DNA from: CALBZH01 sp964538515 | GTDB lineage: Bacteria; Desulfobacterota; Syntrophobacteria; Syntrophobacterales; Syntrophobacteraceae | Assembly (NCBI GenBank): GCA_964538515.1 | Contig: CAZIEW010000071.1 | Coordinates: 1 to 30,830, forward strand | Direction: 5' to 3' | Length of the DNA: 30,830 nucleotides | Shown: positions 17,344 through 25,069 of the stretch, piece by piece | Numbering within the stretch: the stretch's first letter is position 1 | Layout: the number at the start of each line of letters is the position of its first letter | The notes under the pieces: generated by a model | Databases searched by the model: none | What the model saw: the letters and a program-made list of their open reading frames with translations, nothing else | What the model was told of the DNA's origin: nothing | Position numbers and translations under genes: made by a program

Positions 17344-17874
17344 GAAAACGCTCCCTAAGGTGACCTCGCTCGAGAGCGGTCGCTCGATCGCTTCCGTTCG
17401 CTTGCGACAGGGGCTCTATCCCATTTTTCCGGAGCCTGCTCGAACCTGAATCGACAACTCGTAGCAGAGAGTTCAGCTTTTTTCTGTCCGTGGTGCTCCT
17501 GCCTGCGCGTCCCGTTGCCCAGAACCAGAACCAGGACTGTCTCTGCTCCTCTACCCCAATGTGGTTCGTCACCCCGGTGAGCCCCGTATGCAATCACAGT
17601 GGGGACGGGAAGTCCAGAAGGCACTCTTCGTGTCCGCACCACTCTTCTCACGACCCACGGACCAAAGAGCGCGGTCCGCCCTGCGAGTGTGAACCAATGA
17701 TAACAGAGGGTCCGCGAGACTTCAGCGCCCACTGGTTGCAGGGTGCTCTGCTGCAGATCACGCTTCAAGACACGCTATCTCTTTCAATGAGCTGATGAGA
17801 TGATTACTAAAATGAAATGCATCGTAGTCAATGGGGGATTGCGTGAGCCGACTCGCGGACAAAAGGAGGGGTGA
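17344..17874. other. Divergent intergenic region, 531 bases
   Basis: No gene with a ribosome site or recognisable product was found. The region separates the pseudokinase-like gene from the large surface-protein gene and should carry both promoters. A 9-base inverted pair, GTCCGCGAG near 17711 and CTCGCGGAC near 17852, is spaced about 140 bases apart. The last 100 bases before the surface gene are AT-richer, which suits a promoter, but no clear -35/-10 or -24/-12 pair can be named. Confidence 0.5.
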
Positions 17875-20433
17875 ATGGTCACGAAACGGAGAAGCAGGAA
17901 TACAGGAGCTCTGGGGCTTGGTGTGGCGCTGCTGTTGGTTTTGAGTCTGCCTGGTGCCAGTCGGGCCGTCGATTCGGAGTGGCCGAAGAAGTTTATCCAC
18001 CCCGAGGCGTCGGTTGTGCTCTATCAGCCTCAGTTGGAAACGTTCAAAGAAGACAAGCTTACGGCACGGTCGGCGGTTTCCGTGCAAAAGAAAGGGGAGA
18101 AACAACCCGTTTTCGGCGTCGTGTGGTTTTCCGCGCGCGTGGCAACCGACCGCGATACGCGGATGGCAACCATCGAAGGTGTCCAAGCAACCAAGGTCAA
18201 GTTTGCCGATGCGAAACCGGAGCAGGAAGAGAAGCTGCGCGCGTTCCTGGAAAATGAAGTGAAGGACTGGCAATACACGCTGTCTCTGGACCGGATCGTC
18301 GCGGCCATGGACAAGGTCCAGGAGGCCATGCAAGCCGACTCCGGGCTCAACACCGAGCCGCCCAAGATCCTGCTTGTCACGCATCCGGCGGTGCTCGTTC
18401 CGCTCGTTGGCGATCCCAAGCTCCTGCCGCTTCCAAACTCCAGGCTGATGCGCGTGGGCAACACGCCTTTTCTCATGGTGTACGACCCCGATGGAAAGAC
18501 TTATTACCTTCGCGGGGGAGAAGAATGGCTGAGCGCAACGGAATTCAAAGGCCCATGGAATGTGCCTGCAACGGTTCCCGACGCCGTCCATGCCATGTGG
18601 AACGAGATCGAGAAGCAGACTGGCGAGAAGGAGCCCAAGCAGCAAGGACCCAAGAAGGTCCAAACGGTTGACGGGAAAATGCCGCAGATCATCGTGGCCA
18701 CAGAGCCCACCGAGCTGCTGGTAACCGAGGGCGAGCCTCAGTATACGCCGATTCAGGGGACCGACCTGCTCTATGTGAGCAACACGGAGGACAACATCTT
18801 CCTGTATTCAAAGACACAGGAGCACATCGTTCTGATATCCGGCCGCTGGTTTAGATCCAAATCCCTCACGGAAGGTCCGTGGACTTACGTACCGTCAAAG
18901 AGTCTTCCCCCCGATTTTGCCAAGATCCCCGAAGACTCGGTCAAGGGCTTTGTGCTCGTGAGTGTTGCGGGGACGCCCCAGGCCGATGAGGCGCTTCATG
19001 AGATGTACATCCCTCAGACCGCCGCCATCGATCGGAGCAAAGCCACCATTCAGGTCACCTACGACGGAGATCCCAAGTGGGAGGGCATCCCGAGCACTGA
19101 TCTCGAATATGCGGTCAACACGAGCCAGACCGTCTTCAAGCACGGCATGCAGTATTACGCCGTGGAACAGGGCGTCTGGTACGAAGCAGCTTCGCCCAAC
19201 GGTCCCTGGAAGGTGTGCGTGTCTCCACCCGAGAAAGTGAATGACATTCCTCCCAGCAACCCGCGCTTCAACGCCAAGTATGTGAAGGTCTACGATTCCA
19301 CGGAGAGTACGGCCTATGTGGGCTACACGCCCGGCTATACGGGGTCGTATGTCCAGGACGGCACCGTCGTTTACGGGACAGGGTATTCGTACCCGGGGTA
19401 TGCGACTCCCACGACCTACGTGGCCTACCCGGCGACCTACGGCTATTCGGCCGTGTACGATCCGTACGCCGCTTCCTGGGGCTATCAGCCTGCGTACTAT
19501 AACCCCTACGCGTGGCTGGGTGCGGCCATCACCACCGCGGCGGTGGTTGGACTGACCTGGGCCGCTTGGGACAACTTCTGGGATCACCACCATCATGGGT
19601 GGTATGGAGGCGGCTACTGGGGCGTTGGGGGCTACCACTATAGGAACGTGAACTACTATCACAACCGGGTTGTCTACAACAACTGGCGCCCCGGCCGACC
19701 CGGCTACCGGCCGGGTTACAGGCCCGCATGGGACAGGCCAGGCTGGGATAGACCCGGACGGCCAGGTTGGGGTGCCGCCGGGGACAGGCCTGGTCGGCCC
19801 ACAACCCTTCCTGCCGTGAGGCCCGGCGGGCGACCGGGGTTCGGCGCCGAGCAGCGGCCGAATCTTTACAACCGGCCCTGGAATCAGGCGAACCTTGTTG
19901 GGAGGCCCGGGCGACCGGGATCTCGGCCCGGCGAGGTGAAACCTGGAAGCCCGGAGGCACGGCCCGGCCAACTGCCGGCAACGCGCCCGGGACGGAAGCC
20001 TGTGAAGGTCGGAGCGGGACAGAACAACGTGTTCGCGGACAAGGAAGGAAACGTCTTTCGCAAGACCAACCGGGGCTGGCAGCAGCGCGAAGCCGGCAGA
20101 TGGTCGCCAACCACGTCTCAGAGGTCTGGGCGCTCAGAGGCGGTCACACGTCCCGGATCTCGTCCGCAGGCTTCGACGCTGAATCGCTCATCCCGCGACT
20201 TTGACACAAACAGCCTCAACAGGGAATTTAGTCGCCGCCAGCGAGGGGACGTGAGGTCCAATCGCTTTGAGCGCTCCAATGCGGCGTCTTCTTTCTCGCG
20301 ACCCAGTGGAGGAGGCGGCAGGGGTGAACGCTTCGGCGGCAGCCGGGGCGGTGGAGGTGGCGGCGGACGCATGGGTCGCGGATCCGGCGGCGGCGGCGGT
20401 CGTGGCGGTAGGGGCGGCCGTGGTGGGCGTTGA
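17875..20433 (+). CDS. Large secreted protein with GPW repeats and Arg/Pro/Gly-rich tail
   Basis: 852 residues. A Sec signal peptide ends near residue 31 (GASRA). Three diverged repeats end in GPW: about residues 168-229, 274-337 and 392-446. Each has a strand-rich body with an NT(x)F-type turn and a closing W-[LFY] then GPW. Next come a Tyr/Gly/Pro-rich stretch (480-545), a hydrophobic segment (546-566) that may cross or sit in a membrane, a DHHHH cluster, an RPG-rich region (605-710), a VFADKEGNVFRK motif (719-730) and a Gly/Arg tail (811-852). It resembles proteins sometimes annotated as 'carbohydrate-binding family V/XII', a name without firm functional basis. A surface or envelope role is inferred from export and composition. 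AAGGAGG lies just upstream of the ATG. An EF-hand gene follows after 329 bases. Confidence 0.88.
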   Translation: MVTKRRSRNTGALGLGVALLLVLSLPGASRAVDSEWPKKFIHPEASVVLYQPQLETFKEDKLTARSAVSVQKKGEKQPVFGVVWFSARVATDRDTRMATIEGVQATKVKFADAKPEQEEKLRAFLENEVKDWQYTLSLDRIVAAMDKVQEAMQADSGLNTEPPKILLVTHPAVLVPLVGDPKLLPLPNSRLMRVGNTPFLMVYDPDGKTYYLRGGEEWLSATEFKGPWNVPATVPDAVHAMWNEIEKQTGEKEPKQQGPKKVQTVDGKMPQIIVATEPTELLVTEGEPQYTPIQGTDLLYVSNTEDNIFLYSKTQEHIVLISGRWFRSKSLTEGPWTYVPSKSLPPDFAKIPEDSVKGFVLVSVAGTPQADEALHEMYIPQTAAIDRSKATIQVTYDGDPKWEGIPSTDLEYAVNTSQTVFKHGMQYYAVEQGVWYEAASPNGPWKVCVSPPEKVNDIPPSNPRFNAKYVKVYDSTESTAYVGYTPGYTGSYVQDGTVVYGTGYSYPGYATPTTYVAYPATYGYSAVYDPYAASWGYQPAYYNPYAWLGAAITTAAVVGLTWAAWDNFWDHHHHGWYGGGYWGVGGYHYRNVNYYHNRVVYNNWRPGRPGYRPGYRPAWDRPGWDRPGRPGWGAAGDRPGRPTTLPAVRPGGRPGFGAEQRPNLYNRPWNQANLVGRPGRPGSRPGEVKPGSPEARPGQLPATRPGRKPVKVGAGQNNVFADKEGNVFRKTNRGWQQREAGRWSPTTSQRSGRSEAVTRPGSRPQASTLNRSSRDFDTNSLNREFSRRQRGDVRSNRFERSNAASSFSRPSGGGGRGERFGGSRGGGGGGGRMGRGSGGGGGRGGRGGRGGR

Positions 20434-20762
20434 GAGGCCCGGGTGCGGTTGAGCATCCGTTTCAGCCGTAAGGCCCCGGAACGTTTCCTTCGTATCCACA
20501 CGGATCGCGGATCGGAAGCGGATCAATCTGTCTTCTGAGGGATCGGGCATGGCCAGGCTTTACGCTCTCTGCTCTTGTGGTTAGTATTTGACCAAGTGAG
20601 TGGAGCATGTGCCGGCGTTAGCCGCTGTGTGAATTGGTCGAATGATTTGAGGGGAATTTGGAAGCTGTTCCCGCTCCTCGAAGGGCGGTATTGCCGGCTA
20701 ATTCGATGATACGCGATGACGACAACCTTGCAGTTGATCGTGTCGGTTTGGGAGGTTCAAGC
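20434..20762. other. Intergenic region between surface-protein and EF-hand genes
   Basis: 329 bases without a supported gene. The EF-hand frame is open back to 20658, but the only good ribosome site is just before 20763. No T-tailed hairpin follows the surface-protein gene, so read-through into the EF-hand gene is possible. A TTGACC near 20587 could be a -35 element, with no clear -10 to match. Confidence 0.5.
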
Positions 20763-21101
20763 ATGAGAGCACGGTTGATTTTATCGGCCATGGTTTTGGC
20801 GGCGTTCATGCTGTCCATGGGCGGTGTGCCGAGCGTGGCCGTCGGGGATACGAGAATGATGTCCGAAAGACCCATGGGGGCTTGCGAGCTTCGCTTCCAG
20901 GCTGCGGACATTGGAGGTAAGGGTTATCTCAGCGAGTGGGACCTTCGAGGGCTCAACTTTGGGTCGTCCCTCGACAGTTCCCGGGGGATGGTCGCATCCA
21001 AGTTCGCCACCATGGATGAGGACGGAAACGGCATGGTGACTCCCAAGGAGTATTGCGATTGGAGAGCACCCGTAACAGCCTATCCATACAAAAATAGATG
21101 A
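20763..21101 (+). CDS. Small secreted EF-hand protein
   Basis: 112 residues with a signal peptide (about 1-26, ending SVA). Two EF-hand-like loops follow. The second, residues 85-96 (DEDGNGMVTPKE), has ideal calcium ligands Asp85, Asp87, Asn89, Thr93 and Glu96. The first, residues 49-60, keeps Asp49 and Asp60 but has Gly51 and Lys53, so it is probably weak or dead. Single Cys residues at 41 and 98 could form a disulfide. The start follows GGGAGG by seven bases. It should bind calcium in the periplasm or outside the cell. Its place after the repeat surface protein suggests, but does not prove, a joint envelope role. Confidence 0.85.
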   Translation: MRARLILSAMVLAAFMLSMGGVPSVAVGDTRMMSERPMGACELRFQAADIGGKGYLSEWDLRGLNFGSSLDSSRGMVASKFATMDEDGNGMVTPKEYCDWRAPVTAYPYKNR

Positions 21102-21123
21102 CTGGAATCTCGATTCCAGTCAT
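21098..21123. repeat. Perfect 11-bp hairpin over the EF-hand stop codon
   Basis: ATGACTGGAAT and ATTCCAGTCAT pair perfectly around a CTCG loop, and the TGA stop lies inside the left arm. There is no downstream T-run, so it is not a standard intrinsic terminator. It may protect the mRNA 3' end or act between convergent transcripts. Confidence 0.6.
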
Positions 21124-21284
21124 AGGGATTGGCTCGAGCTTTTGGCCGGTCCCATTGGTATCCATGCTCCCGCCTGGTCTGCCGACGGTTTTGCAGGCCC
21201 GAGCGGGAGCAACTGCTTTACAAGTGGTGGGACCTGGTCTCCGGCCGGGAGCATGCCGGAATGACGATCAACGAGGCTCAAAGC

Positions 21285-21755
21285 TCACGAGCGCAGGGTG
21301 GCCACGAGGCGCAGCGGATGAATGATCAAGTCCAGAGCGTCCAGAACACTCGTCGTTACGACGTCGGCGGCTAGGAGTGCCGCCTTCGAGCATCCTTCTT
21401 CTTGGATGACACAAATCCCCAGTGCGGCATTCTCCAACATCAAGGCATCGTTCTGGCCATTGCCAATGCTGACAACACTGGCACAGCCAAGCTCGTTGAT
21501 ACAAGCCAATTTGGCGCCTGCCTCGTCTTCCCTGGGTATGACGGTTACGGTGCAGGGGAGGTCACTGAGCTCACGGGCCACGTTTCCGAACGTGTCCGCG
21601 GTGAGGACGTGCAGCGTGAGAGCGTTTGCAAGCGCGAGCACTCTTTCTTTGACGCCGTCGAGAAGGCGTCCGTCGCGGGCGAGAGTGCCGTTGAAATCGA
21701 GCACCAGGTGATCGATCTGCAGGTTCTTGAAGCTCGGGATATGGATCTCCAACAT
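21285..21755 (-). CDS. Soluble P-type-ATPase-like HAD hydrolase
   Basis: 156 residues. HAD motif I is DFNGTLA with nucleophile Asp20. The position two residues later is Asn22, as is usual for small soluble HAD proteins related to the catalytic domain of P-type ATPases. Motif II Thr52 lies in VLTADT, motif III Lys82 in GAKLACI, and motif IV is GNGQND (98-103), close to the GDGxND of P-type ATPases. No membrane segment is present. Phosphatase activity is expected. The substrate is unknown. The frame is open to 21956, which would overlap the radical-SAM gene, but homology starts at the ATG at 21755, preceded by GGGGGAAG. It lies 122 bases downstream of that gene on the same strand. Confidence 0.88.
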   Translation of the reverse strand: MLEIHIPSFKNLQIDHLVLDFNGTLARDGRLLDGVKERVLALANALTLHVLTADTFGNVARELSDLPCTVTVIPREDEAGAKLACINELGCASVVSIGNGQNDALMLENAALGICVIQEEGCSKAALLAADVVTTSVLDALDLIIHPLRLVATLRS

Positions 21756-21877
21756 CGTATCTTCCCCCTTCGGAGTGGGACCATGGAGCAGAGCCGAAAG
21801 GCGGCTCTGTGACTTGTCGTTCAGCCCAATCGCTGCGGGCACCTTATCGGGCCGCGTGGCCTGCGCGCACTCAGAGC

Positions 21878-23155
21878 TCACTTCCACTGTCCATAGGCCC
21901 CTTTGCGGTAAGACAGGTTGAAAGCGAGCGCCATGGGCGCCCTGATGCTCAGCCACGGGAGTCGGCGGAGGATCCCGGAATAGGAATAGGTTTCAAGGTA
22001 GCAGTCAATCACGCCCTGCTGCAGCTCCTGTGGGGACAGATTCAACGGCTCGTACACCACGTTCAAGCGGTCGTATTTCGACCAATCCCGGTGGAGCAGC
22101 CGCCCTTCACGGTCGAGCTTGTCGTAGATGGTGGTCCCGGGGAGGGGCGTCAGGACGCAGAAGTTGGCCGACTCCAACTTGTTCTCGAAGACGAACTCCA
22201 GAACAGGGGCGAAGGCCCTCACGTCGTCGTTGTCGAAGCCAAAGACGAAGCTCCCCTGAACAAAAATGCCCCTTTGATGGATCTTCCGGATCTTTTCGCG
22301 GTATTCCGAGACGACGTTGATCTTCTTTCCAGTAAACTCGATGTTTTTTTCGTCGATGCTTTCGATGCCTATCAGGACGCCGATACAGCCCGCATCGCGA
22401 AAGGCTTTGAGCAGCTCCGGATCGTCCGCGAGGGTGATGGTCACCTGGCAGACCCATTTCTTCCGCAGCGGGGCAATGAGCCGCATCAGCTCGAGGGAGT
22501 ACTTGCGATCGAAGCACAGGTTGTCGTCCACAAAGATGAACAAACGATCCGGTAGAGCCGCGATTTCCCGGGCGACGTTTTCCGGACTCCGCCTCCTGTA
22601 CTTGCGCCCGAAAAAGGCCGAAGTCGAGCAGAAGCTGCAGCCATGGGGACAGCCGCGTGATGCCATCACCGTCGCCGGAACGCGGTAAGCCTCCCGCTTG
22701 AAAAGCTCTCTCCTGGGACTCGGAGCATCCCAGAAATCGATGAAGGAGGACGCCCGGTAAAGCGGTTGGAGCGTGCCCTTCATGATGTCTTGCAAGAGCT
22801 GCGGCCAGACGGCTTCCGCTTCCCCAGCCACAACGGTGTCCGCATGCTCCTGTGCTTCACCGGGAAGCATGGAAGCATGGATCCCTCCGATCACCACGGG
22901 AACGTTGCGCGCGCGGAAACCGTCGGCGATTTCGTAGCCTCTCAGGGAATTGGACGTCATGATCCCGATCCCCACCACGTCTGCGGGGGTGTCGAAATCA
23001 ATGGGCTCAATGGCTTCGTCGATGATTCGCACGTCGTGCTCGCCGGGTGTGGCGGCGGCAACACAGGCAAGCCCGAGTGGCGGCCAGCCGAAATGGCTTT
23101 TCTGGCCTTTCCACCGTTGAGAATCGGAGCAGGGCTGTATGAGCAGGATCTTCAT
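21878..23155 (-). CDS. B12-binding-type radical SAM protein
   Basis: 425 residues. The N-terminal 130 residues follow the cobalamin-binding-type fold (MKILLIQP, WPPLGLACVAAAT, VVIGGIHASMLPGEA). The [4Fe-4S] motif is Cys169-x3-Cys173-x2-Cys176 in SRGCPHGCSFC. The barrel shows VDDNLCFD, VLIGIES and GSFVFGFD. The C-terminal TPLPGTTIYDKL and HRDWSKYD segments are typical of the wide group with a DUF4070-like tail, which includes methylases and cyclisation enzymes. The substrate cannot be told. The start lacks a clear ribosome site. It lies 90 bases downstream of the RecA-like/XRE/cupin regulator and before the HAD gene, all on one strand, so a three-gene operon is plausible. Confidence 0.9.
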   Translation of the reverse strand: MKILLIQPCSDSQRWKGQKSHFGWPPLGLACVAAATPGEHDVRIIDEAIEPIDFDTPADVVGIGIMTSNSLRGYEIADGFRARNVPVVIGGIHASMLPGEAQEHADTVVAGEAEAVWPQLLQDIMKGTLQPLYRASSFIDFWDAPSPRRELFKREAYRVPATVMASRGCPHGCSFCSTSAFFGRKYRRRSPENVAREIAALPDRLFIFVDDNLCFDRKYSLELMRLIAPLRKKWVCQVTITLADDPELLKAFRDAGCIGVLIGIESIDEKNIEFTGKKINVVSEYREKIRKIHQRGIFVQGSFVFGFDNDDVRAFAPVLEFVFENKLESANFCVLTPLPGTTIYDKLDREGRLLHRDWSKYDRLNVVYEPLNLSPQELQQGVIDCYLETYSYSGILRRLPWLSIRAPMALAFNLSYRKGAYGQWK

Positions 23156-23245
23156 GGGCTTGAATGCGGTCCTCCCGCTGAGAGGTTGTTGAGGCGTTCT
23201 TGGTCATGCTGCTGCGGATCATCATGGTGTCTTCCCGGGGCGAAG

Positions 23246-24556
23246 CTAGGAGCCCATGCCTTTCAGCTTCAGCCAAAGCAACTTGGCGGGGAGTTTGGAT
23301 TCGTTACGCCATTGAGCCGGCAATTCGCTCGTGAGGTAAACGACATCCCCGGGCTCCAGCACGTGTGTGTCGGCACCGATTTTCATTTCGAGGGCTCCCG
23401 AAATGAGGTAGCCCAATTCGTGCCCCTTGTGAAAAAAGAAATGGGAGGAAAGCGAACGCCCTGGAGCAATTTCAATGAGATAGGGCTCAGCCTGGGGATC
23501 GAAGTCAGCGGGGGAAAGTGCCCGGACCTTGATTTCCTCATCCGAAAATTGGGGGAGCTTCATGTCGACGGCGTCGCCCGCTGGAAAAACGACCTTCGGC
23601 GTTTCCGGCCGCCTCTGAAAAAAAGCGCCGACATCGACGTTGAGGATCTCTGCCATTTTCAGCAATGCCGGCAGGGAGGGTAGGATTGAGTTGCTCTCAA
23701 CCTGTGAGATCGTGCTCGGCGTTACGCCAACCAGTCGGGCCAGCTCCGTCTGAGAGAGGCTTCGTTTCTGACGCAGGTCCCTTAGACGCTGCCCCATATC
23801 CACGCCGCCCTTGGAGCGTCTTTCGTCGTCGAAGGTGATCGTCTGGTCTTTGGCGCGGTAGACAAAGGGATGATGCAGGTTCTCGATGTCGCGGCGCTCG
23901 GCCTTGAGCACCGAGAGGGAGGTCGTTCCTCGTTTGATGGACAGGTCGATGACCACCTGGGCGATCTGGCTGATTTGAGCCCGCAGGCGGGACGAGTGGG
24001 CTTTCTTCTCCATGATCCAGTAAGCGACCGTGTTGAGCTCATACAGGTGGGGACACGCATGCGAGTAGAAATTGATGATGTGCTCCTCGCCCCCCCAGAC
24101 TTCCTGCATCCCCGTGAGGCTCTCGAACACGAACCGTACGTCCCCTTCGAGCTCCCCGTGGACACCGTAGAGGACCTCCGTGAAACGATCCATCCGGCGT
24201 GGCTCGGGCACCCGGACAATGTGGCAGGGCAAGGTGTCGAGGCTCTCCTCCTGGTAAAAGCGGCGGAACGTCTGGGCGTCGGCACCTTTGCCAGAAGTGA
24301 AGCAATCGAGAATGGTGACCGAAGGGTGAAGGGCCAGCTTGCCCAGCTTTTCGAGGAGGTTTCTGGGCGAGCGATCGAAGCTCACATAGATGATGGGCCG
24401 GTCCTCAGCCTGGGACGCTTGTATGAAATGCTGGCAGAAGACGGAGGCCAGACTCCCGGAATCGTCGTACCAGATCACGTTGTCTCCAATATAGAGGTCG
24501 CCCAGGATGCGATCCAAGGGGGCTACTCCCGATGTCACGCGCTGCCTCGTGCTCAT
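23246..24556 (-). CDS. Regulator: degenerate RecA/KaiC-like domain, XRE HTH and cupin
   Basis: 436 residues in three parts. Residues 1-225 follow the KaiC/RAD55 plan: SGVAPLDRILG opening, PIIYVSFDRSP, and RFVFESLTGM at the Walker B place. The P-loop position reads YDDSGSLAS, lacking GK[ST], so ATP binding is doubtful. Residues 254-311 form an XRE helix-turn-helix (SQTELARLVGVTPSTISQVE). Residues 355-432 form a cupin with FFFHKGHELGYLISG and LEPGDVVYL, the usual sensor of XRE-cupin regulators. Metal ligands His376, His379 and Glu380 are present. AGGAG lies nine bases before the ATG. It diverges from the glutamate synthase operon over 513 bases containing two palindromes. A role in nitrogen or amino-acid control is inferred from this position. 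Confidence 0.87.
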   Translation of the reverse strand: MSTRQRVTSGVAPLDRILGDLYIGDNVIWYDDSGSLASVFCQHFIQASQAEDRPIIYVSFDRSPRNLLEKLGKLALHPSVTILDCFTSGKGADAQTFRRFYQEESLDTLPCHIVRVPEPRRMDRFTEVLYGVHGELEGDVRFVFESLTGMQEVWGGEEHIINFYSHACPHLYELNTVAYWIMEKKAHSSRLRAQISQIAQVVIDLSIKRGTTSLSVLKAERRDIENLHHPFVYRAKDQTITFDDERRSKGGVDMGQRLRDLRQKRSLSQTELARLVGVTPSTISQVESNSILPSLPALLKMAEILNVDVGAFFQRRPETPKVVFPAGDAVDMKLPQFSDEEIKVRALSPADFDPQAEPYLIEIAPGRSLSSHFFFHKGHELGYLISGALEMKIGADTHVLEPGDVVYLTSELPAQWRNESKLPAKLLWLKLKGMGS

Positions 24557-24630
24557 AACCAGTCACTCCTGCCCTCGAAATTTTCCCGTTGCATTTCAGC
24601 GCTCCATTGTCTTGAAATCCACGAGGTTTT

Positions 24631-24658
24631 CTATTAACTTTCTACGGCTGGTTGTCAA
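24631..24658 (-). promoter_or_regulatory. Candidate sigma-70 promoter of the regulator gene
   Basis: On the minus strand a perfect TTGACA (24653-24658) is followed after 16 bases by TAATAG (24631-24636). This predicts a transcript start near 24624 and a leader of about 68 bases to the ATG at 24556. The -35 box lies inside the palindrome at 24652-24667, which suits autoregulation. Confidence 0.5.
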
Positions 24659-24667
24659 CGATGACAA
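24652..24667. promoter_or_regulatory. Palindrome over the -35 box, candidate operator
   Basis: TTGTCA-N4-TGACAA, perfect 6-base arms. It overlaps the candidate -35 box of the regulator gene, so a bound protein there would block that promoter. The encoded XRE protein is the obvious candidate, by analogy with autoregulating XRE-cupin proteins. Confidence 0.5.
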
Positions 24668-24698
24668 TCATCACTCAAGGACCGCCTCAGCGCATGAA

Positions 24699-24713
24699 GG
24701 TCAATGGCTGACC
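24699..24713. promoter_or_regulatory. Second palindrome with TGAC half-site
   Basis: GGTCA-N5-TGACC, perfect 5-base arms, about 47 bases from the first palindrome on the glt side. Both share TCA/TGA inner half-sites. It may be a weaker second operator. Confidence 0.35.
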
Positions 24714-25069
24714 GCGCGTGGCGGATGCGCAGGTCCCGCTGGGGTTTTCGAGCGGTAAGCGGGCTCACCAGATGCGGCAAAATGATCCACGTGGAATGAA
24801 GACCTCGACCAGTGGGGCATGACAGCGACGTCGAACGGGTCGGGGGTGAACTACGATAGTTCCCGCCTTCATTGTTTTCCTTACCGCAATCCTTCGATCA
24901 GGGCGAGCTGCCTGACGGGGGAGAGTTGCTTCTATCGGGCCTCTCCAAGAGTTACGAGTAGCGCGTGGCGCCATGAGGCGCCCTAATCTCAACATGCCGG
25001 TTTCCCCGCGTGCCTTTTCGCTGGGCGCAGGGTGGATCGGACGGTTGGTTGTCAGGGAGAGAAAGCACA

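Larger units (their letters stand above)
24557..25069. other. Regulatory region between the XRE-cupin regulator and glt operon
   Basis: 513 bases without a supported gene. It holds a likely promoter for the regulator, two palindromes with TGAC half-sites, a GAACTA/TAGTTC hairpin near 24847-24861 and a GGCGCC-ATGA-GGCGCC hairpin at 24967-24982 in the probable leader of the glt genes. No known glutamine or T-box riboswitch pattern was recognised. The glt promoter itself could not be fixed. Confidence 0.6.

Noticed and set aside
17355..17768. 137-codon minus-strand frame in the gap upstream of the pseudokinase-like gene
   Set aside because: No recognisable sequence, no convincing ribosome site, and composition unlike the neighbouring genes.
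19680..20433. Low-complexity CCGGGC/GGTGGC-rich DNA that could be read as a tandem repeat or CRISPR
   Set aside because: It is in frame and encodes the RPG and Gly/Arg parts of the surface protein. Units are irregular and there are no spacers.
22766..23683. 305-codon plus-strand frame across the radical-SAM and regulator genes
   Set aside because: It runs antisense over two well-supported genes and the gap between them, and has no motif of its own.
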